A stretch of 64,000 nucleotides of DNA from Chlorokybus atmophyticus (Eukaryota > Streptophyta > Chlorokybophyceae > Chlorokybales > Chlorokybaceae), in contig RHPI01001116.1 in the NCBI GenBank assembly GCA_009103225.1, positions 317,810 to 381,809 on the forward strand, given 5' to 3'. How positions within the stretch are numbered: position 1 is the first letter of the stretch; every line of letters starts with the position of its first letter. The notes beneath the pieces were generated by a model, which saw nothing but the letters and a program-made list of their open reading frames with translations, was not told the origin of the DNA and searched no databases. Below, in pieces: positions 1 through 12,383 of this stretch. The position numbers and the translations under genes are program-made.

Positions 1-788
1 AAGGCTTGCGGCCCTGTGTTGTCATGATACAAACAGAAGGTAATTCAGTGATTCCCTGTTGGCATACACACAACTTTGCTGCGAGAGCATGTCATGCTTC
101 CTTGTTGAGACACACCTGCACACATGAACTGCGCTGTGTACTGTGCACTTTGTGTCAGATCCAATGGCAATTGGCACAGCTTGCTGAACTTGATGCAATA
201 TATCAAACACAATCCGTCAACAGCTGCCCATGCTATGCTATGATTAATGCATGCGCAATGTAGGATTGTAAGTTGAGGCAATGCTGAAACATGTCATCGC
301 TGTGCCAGAAAGCTTTACAATTAAGTAATCAATATATGACCTTGCTGCTAAGCACGGTATCCATTTATCCCTTTGCCACACTGCAGGCATAATGGAAATA
401 GGACAATTGTGATGTGCTCAGGCTGCAGTTTCTGGCACCTTTGCACATGATGAGGTGCATACAATCCAGAACCAATCAGCGACAACAGTGTTGCTAAGCT
501 AATCAAAGCTGCACCCCCTGCGCACCCTGGTCCCTTTGTACTTCGCGTTTACATGTGGCGCATGGAAAGCTTGCGTGAAACATACAATTCATTGCAGCCC
601 TTGCGTACTGGACTCTTGCATCCAATTTTGTGCGATTTGCACGACGGGCCATAAACACAGCCCACAGACTGCAGCGCAAAAGCCTCTACCAATCAAGCTC
701 TACAACAACGATCGTCATACACATCATCATCCCGCATCCCCTACTCTACGCGTGCCCCCACCCATGTGCAAAGCGCGCCACCCAAGCA
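1..788. other. Intergenic stretch, nothing recognised
   Basis: No reading frame here resembles a known protein or shows a convincing exon with splice borders. It lies beyond the 3' end of the DRG1 gene. The end of a gene outside the window cannot be excluded. Confidence 0.5.
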
Positions 789-3314
789 CTACACCCGTTT
801 GATAATCTGCACCACATCCTCATCTTCCAGAATGTGCTCCCTTCCCACCCTCTGCGGGTTGTGCTTGACGCTGGATCCCCACACGAGGGCGTACTTGAAC
901 TCTTTCAGTATACCCTTGTGGATGCGGTTGCAGAAGTCCTCAACGGAGCGGTGCATCTTGGGGATGATGACAGGGTCATCGTAGTCCGGGTTAAGGCCCT
1001 TAGGCTTGGTGTACAAGCGCACGAGGTCAAGGTATTCCCAAATCTTCTCAAGCAGACCGTCCAGGTTCCACTCCTTGTGCGCGCTGACCGGACAGTAGTG
1101 AGGCATCCTGTCCATCAACTCCAGCTCTTCAAGCGTGATCTGATCAATCTGCGCGCCCCCAACATGTTAGTGCAATGGCGACTGGATCCAGACTAACCAA
1201 ATAAAACCACGTGTTTAGGTAGATTGGTACTGCATGACCATAGAGTATTGCAATGCATAGTAAGCACGACGCTAGACACACGCAGATAATAGCTGTATGA
1301 TGCTACAACGGTGGTAACGACACCACAACACGCACCTTATTGCAGACATATATGCACGGCATGTATATTCGGTTGCCCTCAATGACATCAATGAGCTCGT
1401 CCACTGACGCATCATACTTCACATTGATCTCCGCATTATGAATCTTGTACTCATGGCACACAGACTTGACCGTCTCCAAGTCAAGCTGCCCATCCTTCAC
1501 ACTGCTGACCAAGCTGATGCCTCCCTTATCTTTTTTCCGGAATGACAGATTTGGTGGCGACTGATTCAACCTGTGCAATACATCACATGTCAACTCCCGC
1601 AGGGACAACTTGACATTGAGATGAAGCATGTTGACACGCAGCGACAACAACAACCGCTACATGTAAGCATGGATCAACCAACGACAGGACATGTGGTACA
1701 CTTGTGATTGATGCCAACACTTGAGATGCTGATGACAGCATACGTACCTGATACCAAACCCTTCCAGCTCCTTTTCGATGAGCCGCTTGTGCGTGATGGG
1801 CTTAAGCGCATCCAGCACAATCAAGATACAATCACACGTGCGTGCCACACCAATGACCTGCAATACACAGTTGACGCACTCTCACCCTGACGCTCCCCAT
1901 GAACACGTAACTTCACATGCAAGCTGAAGACATCTCCCAACAGAGCAATGACAAGTGGTGGTAGAAAGGCTGACCTGTCGTCCTCGACCCTTGCCATCCT
2001 TTGCACCCTCGATGATTCCCGGCAAGTCCAGCAGCTGAATCTTGGCCCCTCGGTAGCGAATGACTCCGGGCACGCACGTGAGAGTCGTGAACTCGTACGC
2101 TGCGACCTGTGAGTACCAGCAAGTGAGGTTGAAACTGTTGTTGTGAATGTTGCAAACAAAAAGTGAAATTTGTGGTTTGTTTCATGTAGGCACACGATAC
2201 GCACTACAGAGCATTAGGTTTGCCCAGCAGAGCACAAATGTGGCCAATCCCTGTAGCACACCAGCGAAAGGGCCAGCGCATTGCTAGACTTGCTGCCTTA
2301 TTAGGGCGTGCTGAACCAAGTGAACACAAAAACCAAGCAACTGTCAGGATAAAACACAGCTGGCACAGACATCGATGTACAAATCGTCTTCCGTCCTGTC
2401 GACTGTGCTGCGAACGGTAGCTGAGGCATGGTTTGCTTTGCAAGCAAGTCTTGCAGGAGCAAACATGCAAAATTATTGTCCCGCCCTCCAGCATTTCACT
2501 GATGATACTGCTTGACCAACAACTAACAACCAACAGCGTGCTATCTCACCTCAGAGAAGGTCCCCGTGAGCTTATTCAGCAGTGTGCTTTTCCCAACAGA
2601 AGGGAACCCCACGAGGCCAACCCTTGAGTCACCCGTAGCCCGCACGTCAAACCCCGCCTCACCACCCCCACCCCCGCCCTTTGTTGGTGCCAAAATCTCT
2701 CGCCGAAGCTTTGCCAACTTGGCCTGAGAAAGCGCGCAGCAAAGTCAGACATTTCATCACCATGAGTGTATGTACATGTGTCATACAACAAGACCAATGT
2801 GTTTGATGACAGCAAAGCAACGCCAGAGACAGGGGTGCTCAAAGATCTTCCGCAACGTGACGATTGAATACCGAATTACACACAACAAGACTGGACAGTT
2901 CATTCAACGCTAACAAGGGTGAGCTCAAGAAATGCAAGTCTATAATTCTATGATTCTATAAGCCTTGCTAATTGTTGCAATCAGCAATATCAACTGTACT
3001 TGTATTCCCGCGCATGACATGCAGAGGTCACGTGTGGACGCACAGGAAGTCAACGCCAGCCAAGCATGAAAGACAACGTACAACCGAAGCCGTGAACAGT
3101 CACAACCTCACCTTCAGCAGGCCCAGATGGTGCGAGGTAGCTTTATTCTTCTGCGTTTTCGCCATCTGCAAGATTGCGCATGCACGTGTCAGGCACACTG
3201 TTGATGGGCACACACACATGCATACGTCAACAGATCCAACAGCCAAGTATACAGGCTGAGACTAAAGCTCACCTCATCTTCAATCTCCTTGATCTTCTGC
3301 ATGATGGTCGCCAT
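789..3314 (-). CDS. DRG1: DRG1-type developmentally regulated GTP-binding protein, 7 exons
   Basis: This is a GTPase of the Obg/DRG superfamily; in other eukaryotes DRG1 binds a DFRP partner and associates with ribosomes. Exons on the minus strand are 3314-3273, 3165-3112, 2723-2550, 2106-1975, 1857-1748, 1570-1336 and 1148-789. They join in frame to 368 residues, close to the usual 367. The N-terminus begins [14 protein letters not shown] and continues [19 protein letters not shown]1 is [10 protein letters not shown]3 is [12 protein letters not shown], and the NKID base-specificity motif is split across the last intron. The last exon carries the TGS domain and ends VVQIIKRV. The start codon is divergent from the PEPCK-like gene, with a telo-box between them. 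All hallmark residues are intact, so identification is firm. Confidence 0.96.
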
Positions 3315-3822
3315 CTTGGCGGAGACTGTGTGCTACACTTCAGCACTACTGCTACAGTCTCAAGCTAACCAAACAAACACTATGCTTCCACTGCCAAAGT
3401 GATGCTGCAACTCGCGTCTCAGGCGCCAACCATAGCAAGCGCAGCACAGCCCTGTGCTAGCGCCTTGGCGACGCCAAGCAAGAGAAGGCAGGCTACCCTG
3501 AGTGCTTGGGTTTCGCTTCGACACTGGATATAACACCAGGCCAGCAGAATACAGCTGCCTGTCCCCCTCCCTGTAGCTTAACGATCCAACGGCAGCGACG
3601 TCCAGCACACCACCGCTGCTGCCGCCGCCGTCGACACTGCCGCCGCCGCCGTTGTACCTGGTTCAACCTTAACAAACCAACAGGGCTGCTGCCAAACCTT
3701 GTGATTAGGTTGATATCAGCTAGACAACGCCGCTAACATACATGTTATCCAAGTCTTTCCAGTTAGTGGAAGCTTTGAGCCCGTTTGTAAGTCACACTTT
3801 TAACTCCTCATCAGTGTTAGGA

Positions 3823-3831
3823 TTAGGGTTT
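3823..3831 (-). promoter_or_regulatory. Telo-box (AAACCCTAA on the minus strand)
   Basis: TTAGGGTTT on the plus strand lies in the 598 bp between the divergent DRG1 (3314, minus) and PEPCK-like (3913, plus) start codons, about 80 bp before the latter. In land plants this element is known from promoters of translation and growth genes. Function here is inferred from position only. Confidence 0.5.
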
Positions 3832-3912
3832 GTGGCCTGATCAGGCCGAGCTCGGCAGTGCCTGGAGTGGGCGGGCGGCCTGGTGGGGGCCGCCGGCGTC
3901 GTCGACGCCAAG

Positions 3913-6447
3913 ATGCTGCGGCTGGGGGTCGCGGGCGTGGCACGGCGGGCTGCTGGGCGGCAAGTTGAGCGGGTGATCCAGGTACGTGTCTGCCATGGTG
4001 AAAGTAATGCAGCAGGGAAATGGTCCATTGGTATCAAATGAAAGCGTCTCTTCCCTACGCGCAGCGATGTATGAGTGGTACGGCAGCAGCTGAAGCGGAG
4101 GGAACGCACAATGGCAAACTATTCCCACGGTACCGGCATGGATGCATGCAGTCTGCCCTATGCAGCGTGTGAAATTGTGAGATGCATGACATGCATGCCT
4201 ATAGATGTGTTAATACAACTAGGTTACAGCCACATTACAATACGTCGCTTCTCTCTTCTGGTGTTGGCAGAATAGGCACAACGTACACAATGACATTTGG
4301 TTGGGGTGTTGCAGGACAGGCCCAGGTGTGGACTACTCCTTGAACTGGGCTCTGGCAGCTGTTGGCATCCCGCCAACAGGCCAGGCTTTCCGAAATTTAA
4401 AGCCAGACAAGCTGCAAGAGCACGGTGCTGCTGACAAAGGTGTGCAGCAGCAGCGGCAGCAGCAGCATGCTATAACTCACTACTCGTCACTCGTGGCTCT
4501 CTTTGTTGTCGTTGTTGCAATGCCCACATTGGCTGTGCCCGCAACATAAAGTATTGGCGTGTAGCGAGGTGAGGTGCTTATTTGTGCTTGCACCAGCTGG
4601 CCCGGCTCCATCTGAGCTGTATGTTGAAGGAGCCACTGACGGCGCAAAGTCCATAACAAAGGCACAGTTTACTAGGTTGTCAAAAGAGGTAAGTGCTGTG
4701 CTTGCCATGCTTTAGCTAGACTGCATGTGTGGTTGTGCTTCTCAGCTTCAACTTGGTTGGGCTCTAGGTGGCTGCTTACCTATCTGGAGCGTCCAAACTC
4801 TATGTGCACGATGGCGCAGTTGGCTCATCTGAAAAGTCTGCAGTCGCGGTATGAACGTCGTGACTAGTTGCATATTCAGTACTGAATGTTCCATGCTTAT
4901 GCTGCTGTGTACAACGGCAACCGCTTCTCCCAATCAGTGACCAATCTCAAAGTTTGCATCAGGTGCGCTCAGTTTCAGACTCTCCAACAGGAGCAATGTC
5001 AGTAAGGGAGTTGCTTACACCCACGCCACTCACCAAAAAGTCTGCAGTGGACTTCCCATTGAGGCTACTGCTGGCGTCATCTTATAAGTAAGTTGTATAC
5101 GTAAGTGAGTGCTGACTTATGCACGTGCAGCCGGCTGCATCGTGTTCAAGTTCCGAGTCTCATTTGTCAGCTTTGGACCCACTTTGGATGTATACGTTCA
5201 GGAGCAGCGCACCTAGCAAGCATGGTTTGGAGTCGTCATCAGGATTTGTTGCTGCTAGCATTGAGCGGGCCGCCGTGATTGTCGCAGGTGACCCTGGCAC
5301 ATGTTGTATTAGCATGCAGCCACACATAGCGCAGGCAGTACATTGGTTTCTCACCTACTGCATTGTGTGGATTAGGCAGTGCATGCAGTAACAATGCCTG
5401 CTGAAGTGCTTTCGTTGGACTACAGGTAATGCGGTTGGACCGGCTGTTCAGGCTGCCATTGCAGCAGTAGCGGCACCTCACCTGTTGCAAACCGGCGCGC
5501 TTCCCCTGTTTGCCGCGTAAGCTGTTACTTGGCGCTTGCGAGTTAGGCCATGTTGTGCCAGATTCGTCATTTCATTTTTTCAACGCGTGATTGTGCTTCA
5601 GAATTGTCAATGGAGGGGAGAGCACCGCATTGGTTTTGGGCTCGGCAGATGTGCTGTCAAAACTAGAGTCAGCTACAAGCTCTCCCGGCCTTATATGGTC
5701 CAGCGATGGCGTTGCCCGGATGTTCGGCAGTTCCTCCAGTCTGCCCAACTTGATGAAGCACCCAGATGCTGTTGTCGTCGCTTTTCATGATAGGTATAGC
5801 CAGCAGTTGCGGCAAGTCAATTGAGCCTCATTGGTCGCATGTGCAGCTTTTCGTGTGTGCTGACACTGTCTCCGGCATGCAGCTCTGGGGTTGTGCCTCC
5901 CGTGCACAAGGTCTCGTCCTCAAGCGCAGCTTATGCATTCTTGGCGGGATCCACTGACAAAGGCTTTGCACCAGCATACGCTCCGCTGCCGCTGGGCGAT
6001 GCGGTCCCACTCGCGCAAAAACTCAAGTCACTGGTGTGCACGCATACACACGCGCAGCCACAGCCACAGCCATCACACGCTCTTCACTGTCTCACACAAT
6101 ACACGTCTTGAAGGTAACTGACCCTGGGTCTTGTCTTCCAGATTGATGAGACTAAAGCTGCCGCCTATGTTGCCAACCCCGCTGATAGCAACATTGCGGA
6201 TTTGGTGGCATCTGCACTTGCGGGCAAGAACAAGAAGGGCACGAAGAAGGCAGCGCAAGAAGGAGCTGAAGGTATAGCCGTGTGCTTGACGTGTCTTTGG
6301 GTAGGCTCTCGTGCATGTAATCTGATGTGCCAACCACTTGTGTTGGCTGTGTGTGCAGGCGACAGTCTGAAGGACAGGTTGAAAAAGTTCATGGCTGAGA
6401 AGTATCCGGATCTACCGCAGGAGCTGGCTGACGGCGCAGTTCTTTAG
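3913..6447 (+). CDS. PEPCK (ATP)-like protein without catalytic P-loop
   Basis: The protein reads like a shortened, divergent ATP-dependent phosphoenolpyruvate carboxykinase. Matching blocks, in order, are SKLYVHDGAVGSS, SGFVAASIERAAVIVAG, and VVVAFHDSSGVVPPVHKV followed by AAYAFLAGST, which align with PEPCK LYVFDGFAG, the region before the P-loop, and ITADAFGVLPPVSKL plus FLSGYT. Where PEPCK has GxSGTGKTT and the metal-binding IGDDEH, this protein has only GGESTALVLGSADVL and IWSSDGVARMFG, so catalysis looks lost. Exons begin 3913-3981, 4065-4129, 4315-4439, 4597-4688, 4768-4848 and 4963-5087; the last starts near 6363. The N-terminus MLRLGVAGVARRAAGRQ is Arg-rich like a mitochondrial presequence. 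The junction after 5087 does not keep frame with the sites I see, so one border or base is wrong there. Length is roughly 440 residues, against about 530 or more in active enzymes. Confidence 0.6.
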
Positions 6448-6714
6448 GCATACCAATTGTTAGCAAATATGAGTATTTTGGAAAGGTTTTTGGTTGCCAA
6501 CTTGTAATGTTGGCAATTAAAACCAGCCCAAGACCTGCATTGGTTTGCTTGGTTTTGGTTATGGTTGGTTTGTTGCTGCACTGTTTTGGTTGTGTCTGTG
6601 AACAATGTGGTTCATCAATATGCGCGGTGTGCACACCGCCACAGCACTGATCAACCAGATGCTACCGATCTGATTCTGCGATTGTGAATAGCAACTTACT
6701 TGCACAGCGACTTC

Positions 6715-6990
6715 TGCTACAAGGGCTGGCCGCTAACCACAGCCACTGTGCAGGTGACTACCACAGCCGTTGATGAACAAAATGTTGTCATACATGCATA
6801 ATCAATAGTGCGGGCGATAGGAGTAAGAGTAGAGTAGACAGTAGAGTGAGCCCCGGTGGTTGCATTGAGGTGCGTGTGGCATGCTGCATGGGATGCATGG
6901 CGTTGAAATGCATGCTTTTCACATTAAAAGCATGCTTTTCAGCTTTTTTAGGTCAAAACAGCTGAAACAGCTTCGTGCTTATCCTGCACA
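6715..6990. repeat. Dispersed repeat, copy A
   Basis: The stretch with AAGGGCTGGCCGCTAACCAC, then GAGTAGAGTAGACAG, then CTTCGTGCTTATCCTGCACA parallels 40498-40725, block after block in the same order, with substitutions and small indels. No coding capacity or terminal repeats were recognised. Confidence 0.65.
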
Positions 6991-7895
6991 CGCATATGAG
7001 CAGCACCACATGCCACATGAGATTGTCGTCACGGATATAGACGAGCAACACTGACAACACAGACAGCGAACACCGGCGGGCAGAGACGGAGAGGAGGGAG
7101 TCCTGCATGCTGATGCTGTTGTCGTCCATGCCATGGCCAACGACGATTGACACTAGCCCGTGTGGGCAGGTAATGAGGACTGCATGCATGCTTGCATGTC
7201 CAGCGTGGTGGTAGTGTTAATTGTGACACACTAGTATGCAACATCGTCACACCAAGCTACGTACTGTCATCCCTGCCTATCACTGCACAAGCATACTCAC
7301 ACGCATGCCAGCGGCAAGCACGCCTACACAACTACATTGCCGCAGCCGCCAGCACAGCGTCGTGTTAATGTGTTAATGGTCGTTCAGGTAAAGTAGAGTA
7401 GAGCCCAGTGGTGAACATACTAATGGTGATGGTTGCCCGCATGCTGTGTAATCGCACTCCTTGCATGTTCTATGCATGAGCCATTGCACACCACATTGTA
7501 TGCACCGGTCTTCAACACATATGGGAGAGTACCACATAGCGCGCACCATATGCGTGCCGACTGCGAGGTAGGAGATACTGCACACGCAAACTGATAGTGA
7601 ACACTGTACTGATGTTCAGCGCTTGCTCACTTATTGACACACGTGCCATTGCACCAATCACCACGAACGAACAGATTCCGATGGCATATGACCAGCATAG
7701 GGTATAGCCCAGCATAGCGCATTGGACTCGATGGCCGCTTGAGCATTATCTGCTGTACTTGATGTGCACGTGCTGTTTGCGAGCAAGGTAGTAGCTGCTC
7801 TTTGCGTTGCTGTTTGTGCACTTGCAATACAAATCGTTATTGGTGCAGTAGCAATTGTCATTGGGCGGTGTTGGTCTTGGGAACAAGTGGGCCGT

Positions 7896-8072
<177 letters not shown>

Positions 8073-8203
8073 NGCAATGGCAATGGCAACGGCAGTGGTT
8101 GTGCTACTGTGTGTAGCACAGCATCATAGGGCGGGCGGCGGTGCGTCAGCGCCTGGGCGGCGGCGGCGTCTTCGGCGAAGGCGCGGTCGGCGTGTCTGCA
8201 GCC

Positions 8204-10596
8204 ATGCGGGGGCAGTCGCTGGTCGGGGTTGGGCCTGGCAATGGCGGGGTCGGTGGGGGTGCTGCGCCCGCCGGGCAGTTCTCTGAGCTCGGTAAGCGAG
8301 AGTTACACAGCCGTAGATAGACAGCTGGCAGTGGAGTGGCCGAATCGCACGTTGTTTCCACGTGTTTGACAGCATGAAGAGCATCATAAACCCTGCCGCG
8401 TTGCTGCCATGGGCTTTTCGGCTTGCTCATGCACTACACTCAGCAGCATGTGTCGTATTTTCATAAATTTTGCTGATAGACTGCACAGTTATGTCAGTGT
8501 GTATTTACATTGATGTTTGCATGAATTCACCACGTGGGGTCAGCTTTGTCAACTTTTCCTTAAATAATTCTAGGCTTTGCAAAAGTAACAATGGACGTCT
8601 AAGCATGCTTGCACCTCCATTTTCCAACAACAGTCCTTGATATGGTCTTCTATGGTGCTGATGCTTCTATGTCCATGCTGCACTTGACTTGTTTATGCTA
8701 TGTGCATTGTGCGCACTCGCACTGCGTGTACACAAGCAGGAATTCATATCAACTCCTCTTGCGTTCGTGACTCATACGCGTGTGTGGACTTGTTATGTGC
8801 CAGACGACAGCGGAGAGCGGGTCAGCTGGGTGCGCCTGGGCCGCAAGCATGCGCTGGACTGGGCGCTCGTCGGCGTTATGGTTGCTGCTCTCGCCCTCAC
8901 GCAGGTTGGAGGAGTTGTAGCTGAAGCACATTATATTTAGTGGATTGTGTAGGCGTTTGCATTGCGTTGTGCATGCATGCGCACCTGCGTGTGTGCATGT
9001 TTGCGTATGCGCGCGAGCAAATCAAGTAAAATACGGCCATGGGAGTGCAGTTCACGCCCGTGTTTGAGAGCATCATCCTACCCGAAGACATGTACAAGTA
9101 CAAGTACCCGCTTCTGCCCAACACCATCCCAAGCGCCTTCGTGCCAGTAAGAAGCAGTCCTGGTGTTGAGCTTTCCGTGTGTATGCATGTACTGTATACG
9201 TCACGGCAGTGTAACGCACACAACACAGTGTTGCCATGTAGGTGATTGCGTTGGGCGCGCCTGCTGCCGTGGCTTCCTTGTGGTTCTTGTTTGCCAGGAG
9301 CAAGCGTGACCTCCATACAGCTCTACTGAGTAATAGTGTTGTGCTGTGTGTGTGTGTGTGTCTCTGTGTGTCTGTGCGTGGGTGTGTGGCAGTTGACATG
9401 ACTGTGTGGTTTGTATGCGCGGCAGCCGCGTGCGTTGCGGTGTTGCTAAATGGTGTCATAACCAACCTATTGAAGCAATTGGTCGGCATGCCAAGGCCGG
9501 ACTTCTACTACCGTTGTTTCCAGGGCATCGATGTGGTGAGCAAAATTGGTTTGTACGTTAACGACCAGTTATACTTGTACAGTGCTGAGATGTTTGTGTT
9601 GTGTGCACGTATATATGAGGCACGTAGTGCGACACATTTGCACATTGACAAGCATGCGCGCACATGTGCAGGCACTCACATGTGCGGGCATGTGTGTGCA
9701 TCTATGGGTGGTATAAACACAGGCATACGCACACACACTTGCACATTTCTCATACGCACGCGACATCTTACCTGGTGTCCAGGCGTACACCGAGGACGGC
9801 AAGCCTGCTTGCAACGGCCCATCTTTGGTCGTCAAAGAAGGGTACAGAAGCTTCCCCAGCGGCCACGTGTCATGTAAGCACAACACAAAAACATCGTTTG
9901 TTTCTGGCATTCTCACAGGACGCTGCGTTTATTGTCATTGTGTTGAGTTAAACTGACTTTGATGGCGTTGACGAAGGGTCCATGACGGGGCTATTCTTGT
10001 GCACGCTGTACATTGCGGGCAAGCTGCACGTGTTCAGCAGCGGAGTGGAGAGGAGATTGCCGAGCCTTCTGGCAGCCTTCTTGCCCTTGCTGGGAGCCCT
10101 CATCATCGCGTGCACCAGGATGCAGGTACACGTGCTTGACTGCTCTTGCATACATGCAGCATGACGAGAACGAGCTGGGCTGATGTCTACAAGTACATGC
10201 GTCTACGCCTGCGTCAATGCACGTGGGTACATGCGTGTGGACACGTATCCATACCCCTGCATGCACTTGCGCAGCTATGTAGCAGTACGTAGGTATGCGC
10301 GTGTGTAAATGTCTGTTAAACGTTGGTGTGTACGTTATGCTGGAGATGCTAACAGAGTGTGTTCGTTTTTCTTCTTGTTCTCCTTCTAGGATTACTGGCA
10401 CAGGGCAAACGACGTGTTGGGTGGCGGTGTGTTGGGTTTGCTAGTGCCATATGTGGTGTACCATCAGTACTACCCTCCCCTGACGGACGACAAGAGCGAC
10501 CTTCCTCTCTCTGCTCACAAAGCAGCACAAGACATGATGCCGCTGCGGCAGTATCACGACAACGACATTGAACGAGCATATAGCGGGGCGATATGA
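8204..10596 (+). CDS. PAP2-family lipid phosphate phosphatase, 8 exons
   Basis: An integral membrane enzyme that removes phosphate from phosphatidate or diacylglycerol pyrophosphate. Exons 8204-8291, 8804-8904, 9051-9146, 9242-9329, 9393-9535, 9783-9873, 9977-10125 and 10390-10596 join in frame to 320 residues. The three PAP2 motifs are present: KQLVGMPRP (K-x6-RP), PSGHVS, and [12 protein letters not shown] (SR-x5-H-x3-D with Thr for Ser); the last is split by the final intron. Several hydrophobic segments are seen, for example [30 protein letters not shown] and [15 protein letters not shown]. The glycine-rich N-terminus [15 protein letters not shown] precedes the first membrane segment. The layout suits the LPP/DGPP phosphatase branch. 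Introns 4 and 5 are rich in TG/CA runs. Substrate preference cannot be read from sequence. Confidence 0.92.
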
Positions 10597-11667
10597 TCAG
10601 GTGTGATGTTTCGCATTGTCACAGTTGAGTAAACTAGTCATGCGGTACAGTGTAGAGAGGAAGTGTAGTGCTGGTAGCAGCAGTGTTGTCGCATACCGCA
10701 CTCCCAAGTTGTGATTGTGGCGCGTAGGATTAGGCTAGGCATGTGGTAGGTGGGTGAGATAGGTTAGGGTGCCTCTTCTTGACTAGGAGGAGGATTTGGC
10801 TTGTGCGTGTGCACAAACAGGTCTGCAGACATAGTTTCAAGAGGATAACTTCAAGAGGATGTCATCCCATACCAGCAGCTGTGGTTTCAATCATCTGTGC
10901 AGTGCACTCTCAAGCGGCATGTGCTACACTGCACTATGCGTGTCAGCTGCTCAGTCCAGGGGTGAGTTGATAAGCAGATCCCCCGGTGCACACACCATTG
11001 TGTGGGAACCGTACAAACTTCTGTTGGGCTGTGCACGTACTGCTGTCGACATTGAGCTTGTAATCTCTGCCAAGATGATGGGCACATTATGCATTTGGTC
11101 TTGCTCTTCGGCTTAGCAAACAGCCGTCAAGGTAAATGCATTGACACGACTACCGCAATGCACACAACAGCTGCGTCGGATTACAACAACGTGTGGTCCT
11201 GTTGGTGACATTTTAACACAACAAGCGTGTGTGAACTTATGTACTGTTGTGTTATGTACTGCTGCAACCAACCAAAGACTGTTTTCCATGGCTGCTGATT
11301 GGACCACGTCAGCTTGTGAGAGCTCAAGTGCAACTGTCGTTGTGTAGAACAATTGATATGACTAGCTCATTGTGAGGCAATAGCACGGCCATTGCACACA
11401 TCCCTCACAACTGAACAGGGGTATAGAGTGAAATCCAATCTGTGAGACCTTTGACGCAATTTTTCAACAGTGCTTGCCCTGCATGATGCTGAGCTGGGTG
11501 ACAGCGCATGCACAACACACATCGCCCTGCAAGCAAGCCAGGCAAATCGTTGTATTGATGCAAAGTCTAAACCGTCCCGACAACAAATGCTACATCGCCA
11601 GGGCTGAGAGAAGTACAGCCAATCCAGCACTGCTGTTCATGCTCCCTACACCCATCACAGAAGCGGC
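10597..11667. other. Intergenic, convergent 3' ends of LPP and eL39
   Basis: I see no exon or RNA gene. The stretch separates the 3' ends of the plus-strand lipid phosphatase and the minus-strand eL39 gene. Confidence 0.5.
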
Positions 11668-12383
11668 TTATAAGCCGAGCTTTGTCCTGCGCCAGTGGCG
11701 GCGCTTGGCATTGTACCTGCCATTCAAGGTATATTAGCGCCATGGTGAAATGTAATAATTGCAACGATGAACAGCAAACCCCTATGACACAAGCAAAGTC
11801 CCAACTTGGTAACTACTGGGATGACTTGCTGATGGAGTATACGTACACGTAGATTGGCAACTGATCACGACTGTTAAGATTGGTTCACACAAAGTTGCTA
11901 TAAGAACAAGTACTCACCGAATGCGGTTGTCAGTCCGCATGCGGATCCACTGCGGGATGGGCCTGTTCTGCTTCTGCTTCTTGGACAGGATCTTCTTGAT
12001 CTTGAAGGTCTTGTGCGACGGCTGTGAGCCAAACAACATCGCTCAGACTCACAAAACCACGACTCACTCCTAATTACTACGCACTTCCACACATACAGAT
12101 GTGGCAAAACAAAAACACCCCTGCATACTACCCAAAGGCCAGTCAGCTGATTATTAGGGATAAGCAATGCAGGGGTAGACGCAGGCTCTCAAGTGCCATA
12201 AGTCACTGCTGTCAACCAGAAACTCAAACAGAACGGGCTTGCAAAGCGTAAGCATGCTTGCAGGCCCAGCCCTGGGACGCTCAAAACCCTAACCCTAGCT
12301 CACACGCTCCGCAGCAGTCCCGCGCATTCCATCAACCCAAATTCCCACCCAGCCACACAACCTGGACCAGATCCCCTTACCAT
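11668..12383 (-). CDS. RPL39: 60S ribosomal protein eL39, 3 exons
   Basis: A small basic protein at the exit of the ribosomal polypeptide tunnel. Exons are 12383-12381 (the ATG only), 12021-11918 and 11716-11668. They give exactly 51 residues, the usual eL39 length. The sequence reads [20 protein letters not shown], then [20 protein letters not shown], then [11 protein letters not shown], and is almost invariant against other eukaryotes. The start codon is immediately followed by GTAAGG, so the first coding exon is one codon and the rest follows a 359 bp intron. A double telo-box (12283-12298) sits inside that intron. Length and motif order leave no doubt about identity; the start depends on the ATG|GT splice reading. 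Confidence 0.95.
12283..12298. promoter_or_regulatory. Double telo-box in first intron of eL39
   Basis: AAAACCCTAACCCTAG on the plus strand lies about 85 bp downstream of the eL39 start codon, within intron 1. Plant ribosomal protein genes commonly carry this element near the transcription start. Regulatory function is inferred. Confidence 0.5.
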
